From: Parietaria judaica
Lineage: Eukaryota; Streptophyta; Magnoliopsida; Rosales; Urticaceae
DNA length: 64,000 bases
NCBI GenBank assembly: GCA_954871525.1
Contig: OX940862.1
Location: forward strand, 34,278,232 to 34,342,231
Direction of reading: 5' to 3'
The first letter of the stretch is position 1. Each line of letters opens with the position of its first letter. Both the position numbers and the translations under genes were made by a program. Shown in pieces: positions 35,455 through 47,060 of the stretch. Below the pieces are notes generated by a model, which had not been told where the DNA came from, searched no databases, and saw nothing but the letters and a program-made list of their open reading frames with translations.

Positions 35455-36414
35455 AGGTAAACTGCGGCTAATGTACTCAATGTTTATTTTCAGCGACTAA
35501 TGTACTCAATGTTTGATCCGTTAGATATTTTCGTGTTTTCCATCAGTTGACCGTTAGAGAGTTATCCTCCTCTATACATACACTTTTCGTATTTTTGACA
35601 TGACTCGCTCATTTTTTATCCAAATTTTATGCACGACCTATGATTGGAAAGATAAGAGATATATCTACAACTTTGGTGTTTTAAGTTTTGTAAAAACAGT
35701 TTTTGAAAAATATGAAATTTTAATTACAACGTAAAACTGGACATTAGTTTAATCCAAAATATTTGTTTCGAGCAAATTTTAATATACTTAATGACTCTTT
35801 ATGATGAGACATAAAACTAAAAAGTTGTAGATAAATTTTTTATTTCTCCAACGGGTGTTTATTTATAAATTTTAGATAAAACATGAGTGAGTTATGCCAA
35901 AAATATGAAAGATGTGATGTGAAATAATCTTTCATATTTTTGGCATAAGTCACTCATTCTTTGTCTAAAATTAATAAATAAACACCCGTTAGAAAGATAA
36001 AATATCTATCTATAACTTTTTAGTTTTACGTTTCATCATAAAAAGTCATTAAGTATATTAAAATTTGCTCGAAACAAATATTTTGCATTAAACTCATGTC
36101 TAGTTGTACGTTGTATTTGAAATTTCGTATTTTTATAGAACTGATTTTACAAAACTTAAAACACAAAAGTTGTAGATCTATCTCTTATATTTCCAACCAT
36201 AGGTTGTGCATAAAATTTGGACAAAAATGAGTAAGTTATGTCAAAAATACAAAAAATGTACATATAGAGGAGGATAACTCTCTAACGGTCAATTGATGGA
36301 AAACACAAAAATATCTAACGGATCAAACATTGGTTACATTAGCCGCTGAAAATAAACACTGAGTACATAATCCGCAGAAGATTAAACATTGGGTACATTA
36401 GCCGAAGTTTACCT
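35455..36414. mobile_element. Foldback Mutator-like MITE with perfect 9-bp target duplication
   Basis: A 960-bp near-perfect inverted repeat. It starts AGGTAAACTGCGGC and ends in AGTTTACCT, and is flanked by the 9-bp duplication TTTAATATA at 35446-35454 and 36415-36423. The arms run almost to the centre, where GCCAAAAATATGAAAGA (about 35897-35913) faces its exact complement about 15 bases on. It has no coding capacity. A 9-bp duplication with long inverted arms is the hallmark of Mutator-like elements. Being one long hairpin, it could produce small RNAs if transcribed. Confidence 0.9.
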
Positions 36415-36423
36415 TTTAATATA

Positions 36424-37230
36424 TGGGGAAAATTCATTATCTAGTGATAAATTAAGGTTAAATTCGAAACTTGATGATGAATAATTCAGAATTCGAAAAC
36501 CAGTGATGTTCACTGTTTTTTTGCTTTTTGCTCTTGAGACTACATTTTCCCTCCAACACCGACCCTAAGACAATACCATCGACAGTCGAGTTTACAATAT
36601 TGCCCCGCTTTGTACCCCGACTTCAAAACACTGAATCTCTTCACCGACGCTCCAATTTGAATAGCGGTAAAAGTACCAAAATTGATTTTCGCCAATGTTT
36701 AACTAATAAAAGTTAGTTAACACTGACGTGGCTAGTCTGTCGTCCACATGGTTGCCACATTGGCGTATCTTCCTTTCTCCGCTACATAAGCTTCCCTCTC
36801 CCCGAGAGACTAAAAACATGGCCTAACCTCTGGAAATGAAAGCCCATATCACTAACCAAGATCAATTTGCGTCCGTCAATATGTGGTAAATATATAAATT
36901 TAAATATGAAATATATTAATAAGTGATATATTTCTTTCGACTATCATGTGTGACTTATTCAAAACGGACTTTAGTTGACTCTTCCGTGTCGGGCTTGGGT
37001 CAAAAAATTTAGGCCGGTATCGGGTTGACTTTTTTCATGTCGGTCTCGTGTTGACTTTTTTTAAAATGTCGATCGCGGTTGACCTTTTTTTTCTCAGACT
37101 TAACATTGGTCTAAAAAAGTCAACCCAAGACTGGTTCAAAAAAAGTCAACACGAGACCAACATGAAAAGCAACCAGAGCCCGTTCTAAAAAACTCAACCG
37201 GGACCGACGCAAAAAAGTCAACCTGAATTT
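36424..37230. repeat. Intergenic DNA with an inverted repeat rich in GTTGACTTTTTT
   Basis: About 36960-37215 contains several GTTGACTTTTTT motifs, first as sense and then as complement. The block around 37038-37063 (CATGTCGGTCTCGTGTTGAC) is matched, inverted, by GTCAACACGAGACCAACATG at 37145-37164, giving a hairpin with a loop of about 80 bases. TTGAC is the WRKY W-box core, but the clustering here looks like repeat structure. The same GTTGACTTTTT words occur in the solo LTR at 43532-44304. No gene seen. Confidence 0.6.
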
Positions 37231-37430
37231 GCGGCAAAAATCATCGAACTCACTAAATTCTTACAGATTAATCATTACCGTCTATTTTTTGCGGGAAAAA
37301 TCACTAACATCATCAATTATTTGCAGATAAGTCACTAATGTTTATTTTTTGCAGCGAAAATCATCAAAGTCGCTAAATTCTTACAGATGAATCACTAACG
37401 TCTATTTTTGCACCAAAAGTCATTAACGAC
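37231..37430. repeat. 60-bp tandem repeats, three units and a partial
   Basis: Units begin at 37231, 37291, 37351 and about 37410, each with GC[GA]GCAAAAATCATC..., a middle CACTAAATTCTTACAGAT and an end TCTATTTTT. Copies have diverged visibly. The flank to about 37780 contains TTTAGTGACTTCAATGCAAA, an inverted echo of the first unit, and the palindrome TGGCCACGTGGCCA (about 37691), so the whole may be part of a terminal-inverted-repeat element. Confidence 0.75.
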
Positions 37431-38571
37431 AGTCTTTCCTTACAAATGTTATCTCGCTACGTTAAATGACCTATCACCAGCCTACATGGCATTCATCAAT
37501 TGTCTCCAACAACGACAACACGCTTTAGTTATAACATTAGTTGAAATAGATATTTTTACGGAAATTGTACCATAAACTTTTAAAATTATTTTTATCATAG
37601 CCAAAATTCTAAAAACACCAAAATATAATCCTAACATAACTTCCAATTTTTTCGAACAATTATATCGTGGCGGCCAACATACACAATCTTTGGCCACGTG
37701 GCCAAAGGGTGGGTATGTTCGCCGCCACGTGGCCATGACCGAAACAAAAATTTAGTGACTTCAATGCAAATTTCCCAAAAATAATATTGAATCAGTATTA
37801 TTTTTTAATGTTCGGTTATTTTATGAATTTATCTATGTTGATGAACTTAAGCCTCTTCATTTACATTTAAATTTTTTCGAAAAATTACATTGATAATTTT
37901 TACATATTTTCTATTAGTTGTACACAATTTTTCTTAAAAAATTAAAAATACAAGATTTATGAAATTTTGTCATTACTATTATATATTTTTTTGGAATTTC
38001 GTGAGATCTGAAAACCGCGAGTTATTCGTAGCGACCAAAATCTGGAGGAATCTCTTATCCATTTCGTTGGTTAAGTGCAAATTGGTTTCGGAATAATGAC
38101 TATTGCATTTGCACATATGATTCTGCTGATGTAATGATGACATCATGCTGTCATAAGATTCTACTCTTTGACTTTGGCGTTAAGTCTACTCTTTGCAAAT
38201 GAATTTGCGTCAACTAGTAGGTGTTATAAATCCCTTCACCTTATGCACGTCGTTGCACATAAATGTTAATACTATAAGCATTTTGATAAATTACTATATG
38301 TAATTTGATGAAGAAAAAAACCCTCAAAATTCAAAGACGTCTCTTTGTATTATTTTTATTATATTTCTTTGTTATATGTATATTATGTTAATTTATTTAA
38401 ATAAATATTTTAATATATAATAATAATATTACTTTATATAATTTTAATAAAATTAATATTCAATAAATTAATAATTTTTAATATGAAAATATAATTTGTA
38501 GAGGAATATGAGTACATGGTTGAGAGTTTAAAAAAGAAGGGAATAAATAGCACATTTATTCTTATTAACCC
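37431..38571. other. AT-rich intergenic DNA
   Basis: No gene seen. The part before 37780 may be the right half of a transposon (see the 60-bp repeats); the rest is AT-rich and featureless. Confidence 0.5.
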
Positions 38572-39284
38572 TGTTGGAATTTTATTGATAATAAATTATC
38601 AATAAATGTTCTAATAAGTGAGCAAGTGTAATGTGTGAATGTGTTGAGTGGGTAATAAATGTGGGAATGTCAAAAGTCCCACATGGATTAAATACAAAAT
38701 CTTTGTGCAATATATAAGGAAACCAATGGTGATGTGAGCTCAACATGTGGCATAGTGATAAGTATGCCGCATGAGTGCCGTGTGGAGGCGAGGTGGCGAG
38801 ACCATGCCACCTCACGCTTTCGCACCACCTTACAAATGTTATCCGGCCCGGGATCGGGTGCGTGGGCGAGCGGCTCGGGTCTCGGGCTTTCTCGCGGCGA
38901 TTCTCGCCTCGCCACGTGTCGGCGCCAGTTACTGACCGTTTTTTGGTTTTCCGTTTCAGACCAATAACTGCTACTTGTGAAGGGTCGCTACCTTCACAAA
39001 GTAACTGTTTTTGGGCCTTTAAAATTTCATTTTGCATGCAGAAACGTATAACTGGTCTGAATCATTTTCTCATACACACAGAAACACTCTCCAGAAACGT
39101 GTTCTTGCTTACTGTTCGAAGACCACTTCGTCTTGTGATTTTCGATCATTAAGGCTTGTCTTATCCTGGGTATTCTTGCAAGCAGACTCGAAGACAATTC
39201 CGAGTGCTCGAAATACTATTAGAAAAGCGCATCACATGCGTGATTCAAGTCACGACATATTCAACTTCGACGAGGTTTCCAACA
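38572..39284 (+). mobile_element. Solo LTR (probably Ty1/copia) with perfect 5-bp target duplication
   Basis: 713 bp bounded by TGTTGGAA and TTCCAACA, flanked by AACCC at 38567-38571 and again at 39285-39289. It is much more GC-rich than its surroundings. A TATA-like ATATATAAGG near 38709-38718 suggests plus orientation. There is no internal retrotransposon sequence on either side, so this is what remains after recombination between two LTRs. The copia call is only from the TGTTGGAATTTT start. Confidence 0.88.
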
Positions 39285-40660
39285 AACCCTAGAAGTATTG
39301 ATATAATTAATCACTTCACTCGTAGAAAGTGAAGCAATAAATGTCGCCGTTTACTAATGAATTTATGGATGCAAATTCTACCTAAAATCTCGAATGAAGG
39401 GATCGGAATCTCATATTACTCGAAGAATGGCAAATACAATGTATTGTCTCGTTTATACTTCTTCTAAAGATAGTCATTTTTTAATATAATTATCATCTCA
39501 GTTTGCTTTATTTTAATGCCACGTCAACTGCGTTTCTATCTCTCTCTCTCTCTCGTTTTTTTCTTCATAACATGCCTCGCATGATTTAAATTCCTTTTAT
39601 ATGATAATAAGCGAATTGACCATCACTTCTCTTTATTTTTTTTATAAGCAAATATAATATGTCACAACTTTTTTTTTAATGGAAAAACCAAATATAAAGT
39701 AAAGTATACATTGCATTCAACCTCAAGTATTTAACGATATCTTATCCTAATTTTATATCTCATGAAGAAGCATTTAAACAAATGTCATTTATTCGTAAAC
39801 AGATGCCAAAGAAAGTTTAAGAATTAAGCCAAATCCAATCCATTAGATGAAGTAAAGACCTAGCCTAGAGAGTGATAAATTGGGTCTCGGATCTCATCAT
39901 ATACATCTCAACAAGCTATGAATATAAATAATAATATTTTATTTTTTAATCGTGTTTAAATGAACTTATTATTTAAACACGTTTGTCTCAATTGTGTCCG
40001 AATCAAAATCGCCACTCCTCGGGGTGGGAATTGGATATTAAAAACGACACTTAGTTTAAGCTTAATTAAACGACAGGCTACTGCAAAAAACGACATGATA
40101 GAGTAGTTGCAAATTTGCAACATCTGACAAGTTAATTAAGAGATAGAAAGTGGCCTAGTAAATGCACTGTCTGGTTATAAAAAGATTACGATTTACGAGT
40201 CATGACTCGTAAGTAATAATAACATGGCAACATGTCGTAAAATATATATATAATATATTCAATCCGATTCATGTGTCATAACTTTTGCCGCACTTTCTCC
40301 TATACGCAGTGTGACATGTGCACAAAATAAATAAACAGTATTATGTTGAATAAATAAAGTATTGAGCCTCAAAGGTCCCACATAGCTTATTGTTTCAACC
40401 AATAATATGTACACAATTATTCTTCGTAACTAAAAATGTGGCGATTCTTGTCATACACTCATTGATGTTGAAGAACAAATCAATGAAAAAGAGGCCACTT
40501 TGGTCCCGATGGTAAACTAGGCTTGTTAGTGCAACAACACAAGACCAACCTTGCTTCGTAGTAAAAATAATTTGGTGGATTAGGTCAGTCTCCAAATTAA
40601 GTATACTTTCAGTGGACCAGAAATTGAGTGCTAATAGGCTGCGATGTTCATGGAATTATA

Positions 40661-40691
<31 letters not shown>

Positions 40692-41618
40692 CTAACACCA
40701 AGGTATTATAATATCATCCGAGTCAATTATCATAATGTATGATAATATATTGTGTAGAAGAGCAAGTCTTAGAATATAAGATATATAGTGCCCGTTTTCA
40801 ACTTTCAGCACGTGCAATCGGGGCACGTATTATTATTCTTTGGTTGGAAATCAAATTAGGGGTTTATTTGCAATTTTAATAAAATTTAAAAACACAATTT
40901 TTTTTTTAGTTTTTCTTTTTTAAATGGAAGGAGTAGAACCGCGATTTTTTTTCCAAGTATCCATGAGGCTACGGTGCAGGAAGCAACGTGACATTTAACG
41001 GATTGAGGCTAACGGTAAAAAAAACAAGTTCCAGATAGGATTAAAGGTTTTTCAGATTTTGAAAAAACTTGTCCTGTAAAAAAGACTGAATATACCTATA
41101 CTTTTGGGTACTTATTACGTTAATTTTATTGACTTCTATTTGACACTATAATATATTTATTATATATATTTATAATGCGCTTTATATGTAAATTAGCAGG
41201 CAAATTGATTATTGATTAGCAGGATCTAACTAAATCCATTGATATGACCAAAGTTTACTAGTAACAATATCTAGATATTCAATTCACCATCGATAAATAT
41301 TTGACATTGAAATTGCTCTGTTTATTCCGTGATTTACTAAGATAAAGATACTAAAATGCATCACAAAATAATAACAATATATATATATATAATATGACTC
41401 GTGATTCATTTTTGGCTTCTATGCAACCAAACAAAACTATATTAAATCGGAAAAAAAGAACTCAACAGTCACAGAATCATTATTTTTCCTTAATCAAAAG
41501 TAAACTACTCTCTCCACGAATCTATACGATTTCAAAATGAAAAATAAAAATAAAAAAGGCAAGAAAAATGAAACAAAGAAGAAGCCTCTAAGCTTTACTT
41601 TTATTATATCCACTCAAT
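39285..41618. other. AT-rich intergenic DNA 3' of AIR12
   Basis: No gene seen in 2.3 kb. It holds a (TA)n run at about 40665-40691 and, at the right end, the probable 3' untranslated region of the AIR12-like gene. Confidence 0.5.
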
Positions 41619-42353
41619 TCAGAAGGCCAACAAACTGACGAGAATCGCTGAAGCCATACACGATATCAGATTTGCGGAGCTTACTGTCACCGAAACCCCT
41701 GCGCTTTTACCTCCGGTCGATGTCGAGTTGCTCGGGCCGGGCGCAATCGAAGGAGGGGAAGCCGGCGAGCTCGCCGGTCCGGAAGCGAGGAGGTTGAGCG
41801 TCCCTTTCGCGGCGAGATTCTCCGGCTTGAAGTCGTGCTTCAAGAGGAAGCCATTGCTCTGGTTGAACCCCGGGCCGACCTGCCATATGTGGTTCAGCGC
41901 GCCGGCCTTCCCGGCCGGGACCTTCACGGTGGCGAAGATCGTGACGGTGCCGTTGCCGGCCTCGGCGCTCTGCTCGAGGACCTCGAACGAGAGCTTCGAC
42001 GGCATGATCGAGCTGTAGGAGCTGATGTTGAAGGTGGTGACCGGCACGGATCCGTTGGCGCGCCTGGCCGCGACGAACGCCTGCGCGCCGGCCATGCCGT
42101 CGCCGGTCGGGTTGATCGCCCACGCCACCCAGCCGCTGGAGCCCGGCGGCGGAGCGGAGAAGGCCACGTCGAGAGAGTTCTCCGCCGAGTCGTAGGTCCA
42201 GTGGAGGGAGGCCGAGAGGACCGGGAGGTCCGAGCAGTGAGCGAAGGTCTTCTTGCTCGAGGCGAACTTCTGCGACGTGCAGGTCAGCGATTCCGCCATG
42301 GAAGCGCAGAGCGCGAGCCCTAGGACCAGAATCGCACGAGAGATCGACGCCAT
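41619..42353 (-). CDS. AIR12: AIR12-like DOMON heme protein, GPI-anchored, single exon
   Basis: 244 residues in one exon. It has a signal peptide (1-21, ending MAES), a DOMON domain (about 25-190) with NPTGDGMAGAQ (Met87), NHIWQVGP (His155) and LKHDF (His173) as candidate heme-ligand residues, a Pro/Ser-rich linker (about 191-215), and a hydrophobic C-terminal tail (about 222-244) typical of a GPI-anchor signal. In Arabidopsis, AIR12 is an ascorbate-reducible b-type cytochrome on the outer face of the plasma membrane. There is no b561 domain, unlike the relative at 31605-33081. On the minus strand a TATA-like CTATATATAAA lies about 75 bases upstream of the ATG (about 42424-42434). Confidence 0.95.
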   Translation of the reverse strand: MASISRAILVLGLALCASMAESLTCTSQKFASSKKTFAHCSDLPVLSASLHWTYDSAENSLDVAFSAPPPGSSGWVAWAINPTGDGMAGAQAFVAARRANGSVPVTTFNISSYSSIMPSKLSFEVLEQSAEAGNGTVTIFATVKVPAGKAGALNHIWQVGPGFNQSNGFLLKHDFKPENLAAKGTLNLLASGPASSPASPPSIAPGPSNSTSTGGKSAGVSVTVSSANLISCMASAILVSLLAF

Positions 42354-43531
42354 TGGAGAGGAGAGAGAGAGATTTCGAGCAGAGTTTTGAATGGGATTCT
42401 GTTTCTGTTGGGAAGGAGGAGGTTTATATATAGTGGAGGAGTGAGAGAGTGCGTACGGTTACTCTACTCTACAGTATATACGGTACGGTTCTTACATTTT
42501 TTTACATAAGCGTGACGAGTATAACCTTTATTATTATTCACAGGGAATGCCACGTCAGATTTCACAGGCGGGTCAAACGCGGCGTTTTATCTCTGTTGGT
42601 TTTCTTTTCGTAATCATTTAATGGCCATTGACTTTTTTGAAAATGATTTTATATTATGAATTTTATCGAGGATTAGCGGGGTGATTCATGCCCATTAAAT
42701 GAGCTTTGAATTTTTATTGTAATATATAATTAGACAATAAAATTAACTATTATTAATTATTATTATTATTATTGGTCGACCATGCTTGTGGCCTTATGGA
42801 GGTTGAGACTTGAGTCTAGTCATACTCATATAATTTATTAATAAATTAATAATTCATAGGTACTAATATATTAATTGGTGTTATAGAAGTAACCTTTTTA
42901 AATATCTATCTCAAATCGTTTTTTTTTTTGGCTGTTGGAAGAATCTTAAATCGATTTAAACTGGTCGAAATTCAATCTGTTTTGTAAGTATTCTTTGTCT
43001 CACTTGCATCATCTCTGTAATCTACTATTAATTTCCCGCTTTTGTTATGAAAGTTTGAGCTTTTAGATTTCAAAATTAAACGTTTTAGATATGCGTTAAT
43101 GACATATTTTCCCGGTTTTTAATTGTTAATATTTAATTTGAGGGTTATGGAAGTTTGGGTCAACTTAAAAAGTGCACTAAGTAAGGCCTACCCATTACAT
43201 TAGGCTTTTATTGTGGAGGAGAGGACTTTTGCAAGAGAAATTCGTGCTGTGATTTTTACCATCATCTACTTTTTAGCCTCTTTTTTCTCCATTCCCATAC
43301 CTTTGCTTTCATTAGGAATGGTATGGTAGGGCTTCTCGAAGAAGAGACAGCCGTCTACTTGTTACGCTAAATGTTCATCAACAATATATATACTATATAT
43401 ATATATATATATATACTATATATATATATATATGTATATCATCAATAATATCAATTTTTTGTAATTATCCTCTCTTTCTTTGTGTGTGGTTGAGTTTTTT
43501 GCTCACCATTTTAAGCTTCTTTTTTATTTAC
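42354..43531. other. Intergenic DNA upstream of AIR12
   Basis: The right neighbour of the AIR12 start and so its promoter region; beyond 42700 it is AT-rich, with a (TA)n run at about 43384-43434. No other gene. Confidence 0.5.
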
Positions 43532-44304
43532 TGTTAATGCCGAAAAATGGATCAACACTTAAAGCGACCCAAGTCTTGATTTTGGGCCGGGCCCAATGAC
43601 CTCTTGACAGTCAAAGGGGGTCTTGAAGCTTGATTGGTATTTCTTGATAAGCCGGAAATATCTTCCAGAACTCCGTCTCCGTATATCTTGCTGAAATAAT
43701 GAAACAAACGTGAACTTTAAGGGGGTACGGAGGGGGTGCCTCCGTATCCACCTCCGACGCTCAACATTAGTCGGGTATTTAAGTCGGGATATTTAAGAGA
43801 ATGGAAAACGGAGGTTTTATCGCTTTAGAGCGTTTTTTGTGAGTTGATCTGAGTTGTTGAAGTTACCGTTTTGATTGAAATGAGCTTATATTTATAGAAG
43901 GATGCAGGGACCTCTTAGTAATTAATAATTACTTTGATGGGCCCCTGAGCAATTATGATATTGCTTGCGCGGTGCGCGGTGCTCGGTGCGCGGTGCTCGG
44001 TGCGCGGTGCGCGGTGCGCGGTGCGCGGTGCTCGGTGCGCGGTGCGCGGTGCTTTTAATTAATTTAAAGCCCTTTTGTGGTAAAAGTAACAAAACTTTTA
44101 CTGTCTTTATTCGGGCCGAGTCCCGTTGACTTTTTAGGTTGACTTTTTGAGCCGAGCTCCTTTGACTTTTGGCGCCGAGTCCCGCTGACTTTTTTGCGGT
44201 GGGCCCAGGTCGTATATGTGGACTTTTTTAGTCTTTTAAGCCTTTTGGGCAGGTTTTTTGGGCTGGGCCATAATTTTTCTAGGCTTCGAAAAATACCCAT
44301 AACA
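43532..44304 (+). mobile_element. Solo LTR with internal GC-rich 7-bp minisatellite
   Basis: 773 bp with ends TGTTAATG and CATAACA, flanked by TTAC at 43528-43531 and 44305-44308 (4 bases; the fifth does not match). It contains CTTATATTTATAG near 43887 (TATA-like) and several GTTGACTTTTT words near its right end. No internal retrotransposon region is adjacent. The class is uncertain (copia or gypsy). Confidence 0.7.
43967..44050. repeat. 7-bp minisatellite, 12 units of GCGCGGT / GCTCGGT
   Basis: Twelve exact 7-bp units without gaps: nine GCGCGGT and three GCTCGGT (units 3, 5 and 10). It is an almost pure G+C island in AT-rich DNA, within a solo LTR. Confidence 0.95.
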
Positions 44305-46300
44305 TTACTATTCTACTAAATTGGTAGTTTCAACTTTCAACTGAACAAAGTTTGTTTAACTTTCTAATTTGACATGAATTGCCTTTCAATACTTATTTGT
44401 ATTCAAATTATTATAACCTTTTATTATCTTTCTAATGATTATAAATATTTAATAATAATTTATAAAAAATGTATGAGTAATAATTATATTAATTTTATTT
44501 TTTTAATACAAAAAATGCATTGTTTCTTCCGGTGAATCTACCCTAGTTTTCTACGTTGAAACTATAGATTATGGTAGGGACACACAAGGACAATGGAGAC
44601 TTGTGTTGAGCTCACGCGAGCTATTGAAAATTGAAAATTTTATTATAGCTCAAATGAGTATAATTATCTTATTTTAGTAAAAAAAAATTAATCTTGATTA
44701 TTAATTAAAATCATTAATGTCAAATAATCACTTAAATCTTAATACATACTCATCGATGAAAAGCACATGCAAGACATTAACAAATGCAATAATAATAATA
44801 ATATGAAAATAAAATCTCTCTCTGTTGACCCATCCCTCAGTGTTGACTTCGAAAATATATACGAGCTTGAAAAATCTTCATTTTTACACATGCCTAGATT
44901 CTTCAACACATTCTTTTTATTTTTTATTTTTTGCATTTAAGTCGTCAAAATTTACGACTTATTACAATTTTTTTTTTGCAGTGTTTCCCTATTTTCTTTT
45001 TCTTCCTTTTAGTGTCAACAAAATCATTCCGCTTCTCTACATGTGCATCAATGGGAATCCTTGACCCAAAATATAGTGGCCACTAAGCCATCCAAAATTA
45101 AATAAAAATGAAAACAAATCCCGAGTCATTACAAGTAATATTCTATATTGGTTAGTGTAAACGTACCAAAATAAAATACATATTCAAACAATTGGCTTCA
45201 TTTATAAGCTAACTAGTGATCTTTTACAAGTTCATTGCCGCAAATTGAGCATCTTAAACATATGAACTTCCCATTTACCAAATTTGGACTTCAAATTGCT
45301 CAAAGTTGTCTCTTTTTTATGAGTCAAACTAAAGAAAATGTTTAATTTGCTCATTTGGTCTCCTTTTGAATGTGACATTATTCTGCCATTCATAGGCGTG
45401 CTTCCTACTTACATTATTTTAAAACAAATGAAATAAGAGTACCTACAAAACATTTTGTAGAATATAGCAACATAACTAATAATTATCATTCATCAAAAAA
45501 ATTGATCAAAGCTCTTTTTTTTCAATAGTAAATCAATGATTAATTTTTTATTTTATTATAATCAATTTCTTAAAAAAATCAAAATCCCTAAAGTTGGCCG
45601 TTAGAAATATTTTTGACTTCCTTAAAAATATATGTATATTTTTTACTTTTTGAAAAACATTTAGTTTATTTTTCCCCAGAAAAAAAAATGAATATAAGAC
45701 TATGAGTAAAGAGTAGTTTTGGGATTTTAAAATAGTTAATACGGTGAGAGAGTATAAATGAAACTATAAATTAGACGCTTTGAGGGTTTATCTTAAGTTT
45801 TTTTTTTTTTTTTTATAAATAAATTATATATTTTTGTGAAAATGAAAAAACAGATGGCTTATAAAAGCTAAATCTCCTAAATATAACAGTTGATTTGAAA
45901 TATCAACGCAAGCCAAACGCTTAAATGTGAGACAACCGTGTTTATAGCTCTCACTTAATTTTTATAGTTCTGAATTACACATTCAATTTTCAGATTTTGT
46001 CTGCAAAGATAAAGCAGATCGAGATCTTTTTTTTTCATTACACGCGCACATGTATAATTAAAATGTCCATACTCCATAGTATGTGTGAGGTTCTTTGGAC
46101 TTTATTTATTAAGTGAGGATATCCAAAAAGTTGTGAACTTTTGTTCTCAAAATTAACAGATGAACGTGATTGTTTTTTGTTTGGTACGAGATAAGTTTAT
46201 TTTTTTCTTTGTTTGAGTTAGATCTTTAACCTTCGCCTTTTTTTAATATTTAAATTCAGACGAGACAGTATTTGTTAAAAAAAAAACACCTAAGATTTAA
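44305..46300. other. AT-rich intergenic DNA
   Basis: Nothing beyond simple poly-A/T tracts; no gene supported. Confidence 0.5.
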
Positions 46301-47060
46301 TAATTCAATTGACCGCTTGGTTTGCACCACGAGGAGGACGGTTTCTACACGGTACGGTCAGGATACTGCCTTGCAAGATCTTTTAATAGGGAGGGTCTAT
46401 CGTGCTTGGTTTCTTAAGAACCACGATGGTGGAAGAAGATGTGGGACCTCCAATGCCCGTCGAAAGTCAAGCACTTAATATGAAGAATTTGGTTCGACGC
46501 GTCCCGATGTTCGGAGCCCTTCGAGGTAAAGGTATTGATTGCTTATCTTTTTGTAAGTTTTGTGGGGAACTTCCGGAGGACGGTCTCCGGAGGACGTGGG
46601 GATGTGACCTCAAGAAATTTGGAGAAATTTGATGATACAAAGATGGGCCGTGAAGACGGGGACGATCCCATTTAGAGAGCTTGCTTTAGGGCGATGGATA
46701 GTCTTCTTTGGCAAATGTGGAGCTTTTTTGTGGGCTTGTTTGGACGTCGTGGACGGACCGGAACCGTAGACTCTTTGAAAACTACTCCAAACGCCCGGAG
46801 GTGTGGATCGAAGAGGTAGCGGGGTGATTTAAAAGCTTCAAAGAGGGTGCGTGTAGCACGGACTCGTGTCCGGGGATTGACAAACAGGCCAGGCAACCGA
46901 AGTGGACCGGGGCGGCGAACGGGGACCTCACTTTTTAATGTGGATGTGGCTTGGGTGGAGGCCAACGGGAAAGCCGCGGCGCGGTAGTAGGAGTCATGGC
47001 CACGAGATTGGCCGATGTGGACTCGCCACTTTGCAATTAAGGCATGAAAATTGGGCAAAT
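46301..47060 (+). pseudogene. Decayed retroelement fragment, possible LINE RNase H region
   Basis: This block is clearly richer in G+C than both flanks. On the plus strand one frame from 46741 reads WTDRNRRLFENYSKRPEVW until a stop at 46825-46827; another frame from 46931 reads LFNVDVAWVEANGKAAAR before stops at about 46982. Both resemble the linker and RNase H start of plant LINE-type (RVT_3) proteins (W..RN.R.FE and .NVDGAW). At least one frameshift and several stops separate them. The part left of 46740 is of the same composition but I recognise nothing in it. Confidence 0.4.

Noticed and set aside
46402..46632. Forward frame containing LVRRVPMF, similar to a segment of cyclic nucleotide-gated channels
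   Set aside because: Only about eight residues match, with nothing channel-like around them; more likely chance in a decayed element.
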